Assembly: GCA_039000515.1 (NCBI GenBank)
Contig: JBCFYV010001001.1
Coordinates: 3,182,358 to 3,246,357 of the forward strand
DNA from: Timema cristinae
Lineage: Eukaryota > Arthropoda > Insecta > Phasmatodea > Timematidae
Length of the DNA: 64,000 nucleotides
Direction: 5' to 3'
This document shows, in pieces, positions 36,373 to 46,755 of this stretch; the stretch's first letter is position 1; each line of letters opens with the position of its first letter. The notes beneath the pieces were generated by a model, which ran no database searches, was not told the origin of the DNA, and saw only the letters and a program-made list of their open reading frames with translations. Made by a program: the position numbers and the translations under genes.

Positions 36373-36637
36373 GCACCGCGTCTTACTACCGGTTCGGGTT
36401 ATATGCAATTACGCTAATGTGTAATGGCAGGGTGATTGTGAGATGAAATGGAGGACCTACAGTTTAACATGGAATCCGAACCACGGTGGAGACCTGGCAT
36501 TCCCCACATTCACAAGATGGCTTGTCAGAGGTGAAGGAAGGGTTTGGCAGTCAGATAAATCTGTACCGGGACCTAGGATTGAACCCCGGCCGCCAGCACA
36601 GAAGTCCGACACCTTACCCCTAGACCACCAGGTCACC
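36340..36637 (-). mobile_element. SINE-A copy 7
   Basis: Full-length, with the 13-bp duplication AGGAGCACTATTA (36327-36339, 36638-36650) and a pure ATT tract. Confidence 0.88.
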
Positions 36638-36794
36638 AGGAGCACTATTACGTTGGATTACAGGGATACAATCGACAATGGCGGACGTTAATAATTTCTA
36701 CTTGACAAGTTTTTGTAGGTTTATTTTAAATAACTAGAAATTAATATTAATCGACTGCCTCCTTAAGGATAGGCCTAATAAACCCTGATTCTTA

Positions 36795-36935
36795 TTGGAG
36801 CCCACCTTCGACCATCAACATCGATTGAGTTACTAACATCATTGGGCGTCGTAAAAATGTGTCTTATTTGATTTTGTAATTATTAAATTAATATTTATTA
36901 GACGCTTCTAATAATAATAGTCTCTTATGGATCAA
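36795..36935. repeat. Interspersed repeat R2, copy 2
   Basis: Pair of the segment at 2598-2725; about 70% alike by eye. Confidence 0.55.
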
Positions 36936-36949
36936 TTTTTTTAAACACT

Positions 36950-37178
36950 GAGTCTTACTACCCGTTCAGGTTATACGCTTATGTACTAAGTACGCTAATA
37001 GCCTTAAGGACGGGGAAAGTTATATTTATAGGAAATGTATCCTCATTTGCGTGGAAGGAAAGTGTAAAACGATTTTGGAAAAACACCTGACCTATATTCG
37101 AACCTCAATCTCCCCGTCATCGGATGTCTTAGTATACTGCGAGAGTGGCGCCTTACACCATACGGTCACGTAAATGGG
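36950..37178 (-). mobile_element. SINE-B
   Basis: 3' end TCTTACTACCCGTTCAGGTT, ATTTGCGTGGAAGGAAAGTG, inverted B box (TATTCGAACC) and head complement. Confidence 0.72.
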
Positions 37179-37194
37179 TCATTATTAATTACTT

Positions 37195-37380
37195 GCGACA
37201 AATTAGCTCAGTCGGTAGTTCAATTCCCGGAATGATCGAAATATTTATAATTATCATTGAATTGAGATGTGGGTTTCCGCTTTCAAAGTGATTAATTAAC
37301 GTCTGGAGGACTGGATGTTGTGTCCGTTTTAAGCTAGTTAATAAGACGTGTGCTGATATACTCAGTCGATTTAGAAAGTG
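37195..37380 (+). mobile_element. SINE-E, partial
   Basis: TTAGCTCAGTCGGTAGTTCA with CCCGGAATGATCGAAATATT, then GGACTGGATGTTGTGTCCGT. The head lacks its middle part. Confidence 0.5.
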
Positions 37381-37611
37381 CACGTTAAATATGCAAAGTA
37401 GTATAAATAGTCTTGCCTATGTATAATGAATTAAACAAACTAAGAATGTAAATAGTTGTAAACTAATAGGACCTATTTTAATTTCCGCCATTGTGGCAAC
37501 AAAAGTTTCCATTTTTCAAATAACAGTCTTCCTTTGAAAAGCAGACCCTAGCCAACAGAATTTTAACCACAAAGGGTAGTTTTTGCATATACTACAAAAT
37601 GACTTATTTTA

Positions 37612-37815
37612 TACCCCGAATTTTGCCACCCATTCGAGATATCTAGACAAACGGGGCAGTACGGCGTAGGTAGATTTTGTAGGAAATATACCCAAATTCA
37701 TGGAGTTATAGTGGCCAAATCTTATGAAAATAAAGCCCTCAGTGCAGCCAACAGGGACTCAAACCACAACTTCCCCTTCACTGTCAAACCAGTCAGACCA
37801 CGTGCTCGCCGGCGG
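37612..37815 (-). mobile_element. SINE-B, diverged
   Basis: CACCCATTCGAGATATCTAG, GTAGGAAATATACCCAAATT and GGGACTCAAACC. Confidence 0.5.
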
Positions 37816-37856
37816 GAAGACGAATGTCTTAGAACAGATATTATAAGTGGAACAAC

Positions 37857-38060
37857 AGGCCCCGTGGTGTAGTGGTCAGTGCTCCTAGCTATGAGTCTAC
37901 GGGTGATGGGCTCGATTCCCAGCTGGTTATATTGGGTATTTTAATCTTAAGGGGAATGATCCCAATGGTCACCAAGGTTTGGTTAAGTTAGGTTAAGTCT
38001 CCCACCAGCTCCACAACTTCATAATCAGTCTCGTCACATCATCTTACGACGTTTGGACAA
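37857..38060 (+). mobile_element. SINE-C, 3'-diverged
   Basis: Head GGCCCCGTGGTGTAGTGGTC, B box GGGCTCGATTCCC, body AAGGTTTGGTTAAGTTAGGT. Confidence 0.7.
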
Positions 38061-38639
38061 CATTATTTTCAAATTACTCACGAGTGTGGCAAATGAGACG
38101 TGAAATCCACCATACTTTGTAATAATTGAGAAATTAGGTTGCTCAATCAAACATTTAAAACGCCACACACTGTTTGAACAAGTTTATTCAATGCATGAAT
38201 CCTTTGACTACTCTGTTACAACAGCCTCAGATGCAAATTGAAAACTTTTGACAATACTTTGGTTACAATCAGCCCACGCCATCAAGAAAAAAAATATTAT
38301 TTTACTGCGAGAGCTGGAAAAAACTCAAATTCTCCCCTTGTCGCCCACTGCGGTTCTATGGTGTACCCTGAGCAACGTTATGTGCCACCAGAGCTAATAA
38401 AAGTATAGGCCTACATATAAGGCGACCTAACCTGGAGGTCGTGCCCTCCCGGTCATATATAAAAATAATAATAATGATGAAACCATTTGTATTCGACAGA
38501 TCTACTTAACTGATCGTGCGGATTATGAAATACCTCTGTATATTCAGCTAATGTGAGGTTCAAATTGCCCCGAATCAGCCCCTCCCCCACAGTGCCTAAA
38601 GCTAAGTTATTACCTTAGGGCAGGTCGCTGATTGCCAGA

Positions 38640-38805
38640 TACCCTAGCCCAGTAATTAGCAAGTCTGCCCACAGAGCTAAGAGTTCCGGGTTCATTTCCC
38701 AGCACTATCGAAACGTGTATCAAGGGTGAGATGTGTGATGAATGAATGGCGTGGGGACTGGGTGTTGTGTCGGTTACGTCTAATAGTTATACTGCCACTA
38801 ATAAC
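38640..38805 (+). mobile_element. SINE-E
   Basis: B box CCGGGTTCATTTCCC, GCACTATCGAAACGTGTATC and GGGACTGGGTGTTGTGTCGG. Confidence 0.5.
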
Positions 38806-38961
38806 AATAACATCTCTCTTGGTTCAAGCCGGTTGGAGCCATGGCCGAGAGCTGGAACACTACAGAGCAGCAGTCGCTCACCGGGCTGGTTACCATGACA
38901 ACCACACGGCGTGGGAAACAGCGCGTAGCTTTGTCTGAGGGAGCTTTCACACTGGTCTCTG

Positions 38962-39315
38962 GGAGGATTCGCACTGGCAGGAACAACACACAGGCCTACT
39001 AGAAGAATTCACAATGCATGGAACAATATACAGTAGTTTTTAGGAGGAAATGCACTGGAGGGAACTATAGAGTAGTCTTTAGGAAGATTCCCAACAGAGG
39101 GAACAATGTACAGTAGTCTCTAGGAGAATTCACAATGGAGGGAACAATAAACTGTAGTCTATGGGAGGATTTACAATGCAGAGAGCAATATGTAGTAGTT
39201 TCTAGGAGGATTCTCTCCGAAGAGAACAATACATAGTAGTCTTTAGGAGGATTCACACTGGAGGGAACAATATACAGTATTCTCTAGAAGGATTCACACT
39301 AGAGGGAACAATATT
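38962..39315. repeat. About 41-bp degenerate tandem repeat, about eight copies
   Basis: Unit AGTAGTCTTTAGGAGGATTC followed by ACACTGGAGGGAACAATAT. An older array with substitutions in every copy. Confidence 0.8.
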
Positions 39316-39720
39316 CTACTACACTGCACTGTTACAGCTGACACTAATGACATGAGAGCAAGCTGGGAGTAACAGGATTCTCCTACACTGCACTGTGACT
39401 GCATAATCCTTACAACCAACTTGTTTACATTGGGGCACATTGGGGCAAGTGAAAACTTGAAGGGGGACAAATTACCAGCGCGACTGAGGGTGGAGTGGGG
39501 GCGGGGGAAGAGAGCAAATTACATCCCCTTACCAAACCACGGAGCGTGGAGGGGTGGGTTGGGGCGACAGACTGCTTTGATACAAGGGGATGGGGGAGGA
39601 CTACGGATTACTCTGGTTTGAACTGCCTTCCATCGACAGCGTCAACAAGAGTAGGTTGGAAGCGGTGACTTGCGCTGTCTGTGTTTAGAGGAAATAGATC
39701 TTATACAACACCTCAGAGGA

Positions 39721-40295
39721 CAGTGACTGGTCACTATAGCACCATCACCAGAGTGGACAAATGTTGACTGGTCACTATAACACCATCACAAGAGTAGACA
39801 AGTGTTGACTGGTCACTATAGCACGATTACAAGAGTAGTCACTATAGCACCATTCCAAGTGTAGTCACTATAGCACCATTACAAGAGTAGTCACTATAGC
39901 ACCATTACAAGTGTAGTCACTATAGCACCATTACAAGAGTAGTCACTATAGCACCATTACAAGTGTAGTCACTATAGCACCATTACAAGAGTAGTCACTA
40001 TAGCACCATTACAAGTGTAGTCACTATAGCACCATTACAAGAGTAGTCACTATAGCACCATTACAAGTGTAGTCACTATAGCACCATTACAAGAGTAGTC
40101 ACTATAGCACCATTACAAGTGTAGTCACTATAGCACCATTACAAGAGTAGTCACTATAGCACCATTACAAGTGTAGTCACTATAACACCATTACAAGTGT
40201 AGTCACTATAGCACCATTACAAGTGTAGTCACTATAGCACAATTACAAGAGTAGTCACTATAACACATTACAAGTGTAGTCACTATAGCACCACC
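39721..40295. repeat. 26-bp minisatellite with alternating units
   Basis: Unit GTAGTCACTATAGCACCATT followed by ACAAGA or ACAAGT. From 39826 the two endings alternate for most of the array, making a 52-bp higher-order unit. It starts with about three longer (about 42-bp) relatives containing GACTGGTCACTATAGCACCA. It lies within the intron about 50 bp from the RING exon donor. Confidence 0.93.
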
Positions 40296-40348
40296 ACAAG
40301 AAAAGCCTACTATTGTTGACCACCTTGTCGCAGCCAGGTTGTACTCAC

Positions 40349-40445
40349 TTGATGTTGAGGTAGGGCTTGGTCTTGTGTATCTGCACCTCACAGATAGGAC
40401 AGAAGCTGGTCCTCTGGAGGTAGTTGATGAGACAACTGCGGCAAA
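40349..40445 (-). CDS. Psc: Exon: second half of RING finger, Psc/BMI1-type PCGF protein
   Basis: This 97-nt internal exon lies between an acceptor (tgttgcag) and a donor (gtgagtac). It starts with the last two bases of a Phe codon and reads FCRSCLINYLQRTSFCPIC, then EVQIHKTKPYLNI plus two bases of a Lys codon. In the C3HC4 RING pattern, the CRSC pair supplies the fifth and sixth zinc ligands and CPIC the last two. The first three cysteines and the histidine (the CLHSF segment in BMI1) must come from an upstream exon that I could not find between here and the right edge. The exon break inside the Phe codon after the histidine is, as far as I recall, where vertebrate BMI1 is also split. A 26-bp minisatellite ends about 50 bp beyond the donor. 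The family match is strong; orthology is inferred. Confidence 0.85.
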
Positions 40446-41483
40446 CTGCAACATACACACACCACACAAGTTAGACATGAATGCGAGCGACTATGGGCCA
40501 GTAGTTTCCTTGTCAGACTTGATACCAAACACAAGACCTCACCTAGCCATGCGAAACTGGCCCATTTCTCTCGAGTATAGGTAGGTGTTGTCTTGTATCT
40601 GGTTTTGAGCCACACTTGAGGCGTGTTACGTCTGACTATGAAACATGGAAACTTTACACTTTTTAGTAGTAGTGCGTGTCAAAGTATCAGGGACGTGTAA
40701 GTACAAACGCAAGAGCAAAATGGACACAAGTTCTCTAAAGTTACCGTCATCAACAAACCAGACCATATAAATTTGACATTTAGGTTTTTTTCAAATTGGG
40801 ATATTTCATTACCAACTGGATAGCATTATTTTCGTCCTTTTTATTACCATTTCAAATTGACAAAAGAGATTATTAGGGACTATTTGTTTCTAGTGCTTTT
40901 AAAGAATAGAAGAAATAGGAGAATTAGAAGGGGGAAAAAACCTCTTCCACGCACATTCTTTGCTACGTGATCAGCTGGAGACAGGCTTGTTCTACATCAC
41001 TTATCAAATATTCGGTGTCGGTCAAGTAATCTAAGCTCGTGGTTGGAACCAGAGAAATAGCAGCATACTTGACGTCGAACCAAAAACCGAGTGTTTGCTG
41101 TTAGTTGTCACAAGTACACAAAGTGTTCGTCACCGGTGTCAAAACCAACATTGAAGTGCGTGTCCCCGGGCTGTGTGGGGGTATACATACCCATATTCTA
41201 CCCCCACAGTCCAATTTTCATAGGCAGTTCCCTATCTGACAGAAAAGTAACAATATCTACTTTCACGTATTCATAATATACCTCAGGTGATATGATCCGC
41301 AGTTGTCACTTTTAATAGATATTATAAATACCAAAATAACTATAATAATTATATACAATGATATCAACAATGATCGCAAAAAAATTGTTTGTATTTTGTC
41401 AAAGGTTCTTCCTAGATAAATTTGGACTGTAGTTCACAGGTAGCAAACATCCCATACTTTAGCCTACACCTAAATAGTGCATG
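40446..41483. other. Sequence upstream of the RING exon; preceding exon not found
   Basis: No stretch encoding the missing CxxC...CLHS half of the RING was seen. A motif ATCTACTTTCACGTATTCAT at 41257 is shared with 21586 and, diverged, 58795, suggesting a small dispersed repeat. Confidence 0.45.
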
Positions 41484-43103
41484 CGCCTCACACTTTTAAA
41501 ACATTCTAAAAGGAACTATATCTATCATTATCCTCGCCTCACTTTTAAAACATTCTAACAGGAACTATATCTATCATTGTCCTCGCCTCACTTTTAAAAC
41601 ATTCTAACAGGAACTATATCTATCATTGTCCTCGCCTCACTTTTAAAACATTCTAACAGGAACTATATCTATCATTGTCCTCGCCTCACTTTTAAAACAT
41701 TCTAACAGGAACTATATCTATCATTGTCCTCGCCTCACTTTTAAAACATTCTAACAGGAACTATATCTATCATTGTCCTCGCCTCACTTTTAAAACATTC
41801 TAACAGGAACTATATCTATCATTGTCCTCGCCTCACTTTTAAAACATTCTAACAGGAACTATATCTATCATTGTCCTCGCCTCACTTTTAAAACATTCTA
41901 ACAGGAGCTATATCTATCATTGTCCTCGCCTCACTTTTAAAACATTCTAACAGGAACTATATCTATCATTGTCCTCGCCTCACTTTTAAAACATTCTAAC
42001 AGGAACTATATCTATCATTGTCCTCGCCTCACTTTTAAAACATTCTAACAGGAACTATATCTATCATTGTCCTCGCCTCACTTTTAAAACATTCTAACAG
42101 GAACTATATCTATCATTGTCCTCGCCTCACTTTTAAAACATTCTAACAGGAACTATATCTATCATTGTCCTCGCCTCACTTTTAAAACATTCTAACAGGA
42201 ACTATATCTATCATTGTCCTCGCCTCACTTTTAAAACATTCTAACAGGAACTATATCTATCATTGTCCTCGCCTCACTTTTAAAACATTCTAACAGGAAC
42301 TATATATATCATTGTCCTCGCCTCACTTTTAAAACATTCTAACAGGAACTATATCTATCATTGTCCTCGCCTCACTTTTAAAATATTCTAACAGGAACTA
42401 TATCTATCATTGTCCTCGCCTCACTTTTAAAACATTCTAACAGGAACTATATCTATCATTGTCCTCGCCTCACTTTTAAAACATTCTAACAGGAACTATA
42501 TCTATCATTGTCCTCGCCTCACTTTTAAAACATTCTAACAGGAACTATATCTATCATTGTCCTCGCCTCACTTTTAAAACATTCTAACAGGAACTATATC
42601 TATCATTGTCCTAGCCTCACTTTTAAAACATTCTAACAGGAACTATATCTATCATTGTCCTCGCCTCACTTTTAAAACATTCTAACAGGAACTATATCTA
42701 TCATTATCCTCGCCTCACTTTTAAAACATTCTAACAGGAACTATATCTATCATTGTCCTCGCCTCACTTTTAAAACATTCTAACAGGAACTATATCTATC
42801 ATTGTCCTCGCCTCACTTTTAAAACATTCTAACAGGAACTATATCTATCATTGTCCTCGCCTCACTTTTAAAACATTCTAACAGGAACTATATCTATCAT
42901 TGTCCTCGCCTCACTTTTAAAACATTCTAACAGGAACTATATCTATCATTGTCCTCCGCCTCACTTTTAAAACATTCTAACAGGAACTATATCTATCATT
43001 GTCCTCGCCTCACTTTTAAAACATTCTAACAGGAACTATATCTATCATTGTCCTCGCCTCACTTTTAAAACATTCTAACAGGAACTATATCTATCATTGT
43101 CCT
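41484..43103. repeat. 49-bp minisatellite, 33 copies, very homogeneous
   Basis: Unit CGCCTCACTTTTAAAACATT followed by CTAACAGGAACTATATCTAT and CATTGTCCT. Only a handful of single changes across 1.6 kb; the first unit is the most different (CACACTT, CTAAAAGG, ATTATCC). Confidence 0.96.
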
Positions 43104-43225
43104 CGCCCCTGGACAATAAAACTTGTAGGAACCTCCGTGCAACCAGTCGAAATTCAAAACTTGACATCCCTGTCTCCAACATCACGGTATATTGCGAGCT
43201 TGACGTCTAAAACCGTGTGGACACA
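43104..43225 (-). mobile_element. SINE-B relic beside the 49-bp array
   Basis: CAACCAGTCGAAATTCAAAA and CATCACGGTATATTGCGAGC match the head half of SINE-B. It begins exactly where the array stops. Confidence 0.45.
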
Positions 43226-43575
43226 AGTACAGGGTGATTGATTAGGGAAAACAACCGTTATTGACTGTAAAAAAAATTAACCAAAAATAGTATTTCCGTC
43301 GCAAATCCAAGTTTATTTTATTTTCTTCAATAATTGTTGAAACGCAACATTATTTGATGACGTGGTCAAATATGTTTCCTCCACAAATCTCCATCATAGT
43401 TCACCCCCAAGTGACAGGTGTCCCCCTCCCCCTCCCCCTCCCTCTAAGTGTGCAGTTATGAATGAATCAACTGTTAGCTTCAACACACGTGTTGTGACGA
43501 GTGCACAGGCTTACACAAATCTCACATAAGTGGTCTGAAATCTTCAAAATACGGGTTCACAATGATACTGAGGTA

Positions 43576-44465
43576 AAAGGGTATCAACATGTTATTATAG
43601 GATTAAAAATATATATTTCAGGGCTCGGACTTTGATGATCTAGAAACTATCAGAAAATTACCTAAAGATTATAAAAAAAACTACTAAAAATTTACAAAAA
43701 ATGACGGAGAAATGTAATAAAAAAACTAGTAAATACACATAACTAAATCAATCACATTACAAAGGGGAATTTTGTGTGTGTGTATATATATATATATATA
43801 ATATAAGCCTTTAACATTCTGCTGGCTATATATTGATAGTATACAAATATGTGCTTCAGAAGAAATAGCTACCCCCTCCCAACGCAACCCTCTCCAAACT
43901 TATTGCAGTCTCACCAGGAATGTGTATTTTACAACCAGACAAGCAAACAGGATATAAATGGCACCTACATACATTACCTTCTCTCAAAAAAACTATGTGA
44001 TTAGTATTTATGAGTTTATAAAATATCGATAGTACTAATATTATACTTATTCATCATAAATACCTGACACATACACAAAAATTCCTTAAAACTGACCCAA
44101 AAATGACTCAAACCAAGAAAATATGATCTGAAAATCCAAAATGACCAAAAAGGAGTAAAAAAAACTACCTATAAAATAAACGTTTCCAGAAGAGAACCAG
44201 GGGCTCGTGAACATAGATTATGTGCACATGAGCCTTGCTTTAAGTAGCCCATTTTCAAGGTTGTCTCCCGAGATATATTTCAGTTCCGAGATCAAATTAG
44301 ACGGTTATAAACATAGATCCATCCTTCCTCAGAAACTAGTCATAATTGAACAGGGTCACGGCAGAACATTATAAGATAAACGAGGATTGTTTTAGCAGTT
44401 TGGAAGCTTCAGAACTGTCCTTTACAGTGTGAGGATATTTCCCTCCGAAATCGGCGGGGCTTTTA
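43576..44465. repeat. Interspersed repeat R1, copy 2
   Basis: ATCAACATGTTATTATAGGA, then TTTTCAAGGTTGTCTCCCGA, GATCAAATTAGACGGTTATA and AGATCCATCCTTCCTCAGAA parallel copy 1. The middle (43640-44240) is AT-rich and has no counterpart there. Confidence 0.6.
43776..43805. repeat. (TG)n(TA)n microsatellite
   Basis: GTGTGTGTGTATATATATAT run. Confidence 0.9.
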
Positions 44466-45203
44466 ATAATACTGATATAGATCCCCATAGAACAGAACCG
44501 TGACGTCACCAGCGCGTACTGTCCCGTCCAAAGTACGTGTCCGCGCATACTTAGCACGAGATTACCGTGGTCCACCTGTAGGTGTTAACTCGACACTAAT
44601 ACTGATAGCCGCGCGCTGCTTGTGTGGGAATGACATGACGCACTCGCTCTGGTGGCGGTACTGGCCAACAACACACAGTTACGAGTGAAGGGACTGTTCT
44701 GTCTTGATATATCTATATGCGGATAACTCGAAAGGGTGTTAACATGAGGTCCCAGACGCGAAGAGCCCACCCAACCAATCAAACCCTTATCCCACCGGTA
44801 CATGTGTCGGTCTGTGTGTAGAGAGATTGTAACAACCTGTACTGGTGTTTCAACAGTCACGCAACAAACAATAAATGAGCTGAGGAACAATGAATATGTT
44901 GTGACAAGAGGACGTCAGACGAGTGTGTACAACAATGGCTCTACTGTTTTAGAGCGTCTAACTGTAAAACCTGATGTGGCTTTTTAAAGAGGGTCTCTGT
45001 GGCTCCAATCCTTGAATTAGAATAATTATTTTGAACTAAAAAAAACATATACCCAAACTTTTTTTGAATATTTCTTCTTTCTTATAATCTTGTTGATTGT
45101 TTAAACTCCTATTGCCACTTTGATTTAGAAATAATTTATGTATTTCAGACCTCTTGTTGCCACGAATATTTAGAAATGATTTGTATATTTCCAGACCCCT
45201 TGT
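44466..45203. other. GC-richer to AT-rich sequence, nothing recognised
   Basis: 44490-44780 has more CG steps than its surroundings, with open frames on both strands but no domain or clear splice pair. Confidence 0.4.
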
Positions 45204-45215
45204 TTATACGTAGAT

Positions 45216-45472
45216 CACCCGCCTCGGTGGCGTAGTTGGCTAACGCGCTTGTCGTGTTTAGCTGACTGCTGAGGACGGGGAGATTGAGGTTCGAATCTCG
45301 GTCGGGTGAACTGGGGGTGGTTTTTCCTAAATGGTTTTCCACTCTCCCTCCACGCAAATGCGGGTTCACTTCCTCTAATCAACCTTCCCAATTCCTAATA
45401 CCATTAGCGTAATTAGTACTTAAAGCTTATAACCCGAACGGGTAGTAAGACGCGTGCTAAATATTATTAATA
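45216..45472 (+). mobile_element. SINE-B, best-preserved copy
   Basis: tRNA-like head CGCCTCGGTGGCGTAGTTGG with B box GGTTCGAATC, then a body (CCTAAATGGTTTTCCACTCT, CCCTCCACGCAAATG) and a 3' end AACCCGAACGGGTAGTAAGA that is shared with SINE-A, with a short AAT-like tail. The 12-bp duplication TTATACGTAGAT flanks it (45204-45215, 45473-45484). One of the few plus-strand copies. Confidence 0.85.
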
Positions 45473-45967
45473 TTATACGTAGATTTATTGGAAATGTTTG
45501 CGTTGTTACTAGGCGTAATAGTTCCTGGTCCTAACATCAGTTTTTAAATGTTTTCACTGTCGTCAGTTCTGAAATAGTAAATAATTATTTGAAAATAAAT
45601 CCAAACTGTTTTTTAAAACGTTATTTTATGAAATAAATTACACTTAACCAATCATTAAAATCGTTTATAATATAAAATATACTTTGGAAATGTTTTCTAA
45701 ATCATTTACATTATAAAGCCAGTGCTAAGGTTTTATAAAAAAAATTACGAAATTTGAAACACAAAAAGCGTAAAAAAATGTAACTATACAGCAATAAAAA
45801 TATTTTATTACGACAAGAACTCTACAGAGCATACGTGTTAGTTTTTCTTTTAATTTATCGAGCGATTTTAGTGGCAAAATATTTTAAAGATTCACGATTC
45901 ATTCATAAATATTTGTGCCATATTCGGAGTTATTTTTTGAGATTATGTTATTGTACAAACAATAGTG

Positions 45968-46755
45968 CAAGGCCGCAGTCTTACTTTGATTGATTACACT
46001 ATGACCCTATCTTATAAGTTGCACCATAGTGGAACCAAGCAAGGCAGCAGTCTTACCTTGACTTATTACACTATGACCCTATCTTATAAGCTACACCATA
46101 GTGGAACCAAGCAAGGCAGCAGTTTTACCTTGACTGATTATACTATGACCCTATCTTATAAGCTACACCATAGTGGAACCAAGCAAGGCAGCAGTCTTAC
46201 CTTGACTGATTATACTATGACCCTATCTTATAAGCTACACCATAGTGGAACCAAGCAAGGCAGCAGTCTTACCTTGACTTATTACACTATGGCCCTATCT
46301 TATAAGCCACGCCATAGTGGAGCCAAGCAAGGCAGCAGTCTTACCTTGACTGATTATACTATGACCCTATCTTATAAGCTACACCATAGTGGAACCAAGC
46401 AAGGTAACAGTCTTACCTTGACTGATTACACTATGGCTCTATCTTATAAGCTACACCATAGTGGAACCAAGCAAGGTAACAGTCTTACCTTGACTGATTA
46501 CACTATGGCTCTATCTTATAAGCTACACCATAGTGGAACCAAGCAAGGTAACAGTCTTACCTTGACTGATTACACTATGGCTCTATCTTATAAGTTGCAC
46601 CATAGTGGAACCAAGCAAGTTAGCAGTCTTACCTTGACTGATTACACTATGGCTCTATCTTATAAGTTGCACCATAGTGGAACCAAGCAAGGTAACAGTC
46701 TTACCTTGACTGATTACACTATGACCCTATCTTATAAGCTACACCATAGTGGAAT
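45968..46755. repeat. 72-bp minisatellite, 11 copies
   Basis: Unit includes CACTATGACCCTATCTTATA, AGCTACACCATAGTG, GAACCAAGCAAGGCAGCAG and TCTTACCTTGACTGATTA. Each unit holds an inverted CACTATG / CATAGTG pair and the palindrome CTTATAAG. Open in one frame for 834 nt (about 24 residues per unit) because 72 is divisible by three; judged non-coding. Confidence 0.95.

Larger units (their letters stand above)
6089..40445 (-). other. Psc: Psc/BMI1-type Polycomb RING-finger gene, internal part (three exons, two large introns)
   Basis: This is the span of a minus-strand gene inferred from three exons. The exons appear in protein order from high to low coordinate. Phases match exactly: exon 40349-40445 ends with two codon bases and exon 19460-19566 begins with one; that exon ends with one base and exon 6089-6185 begins with two. 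All donors read GTGAGT. The introns are 19567-40348 (20,782 nt) and 6186-19459 (13,274 nt), filled with minisatellites, SINEs and transposon relics. PCGF proteins of this kind are subunits of Polycomb repressive complex 1, pairing with RING1/Sce in H2A ubiquitination and chromatin compaction in the nucleus. The first RING half and the RAWUL remainder are not visible. The symbol is by similarity to the insect Psc/vertebrate BMI1 group; a Su(z)2-type paralogue cannot be excluded. Confidence 0.8.

Noticed and set aside
36457..36645. Short minus-strand protein recurring in several places (…[16 protein letters not shown]…)
   Set aside because: It is the SINE-A head and body translated; recurrence reflects SINE copies.
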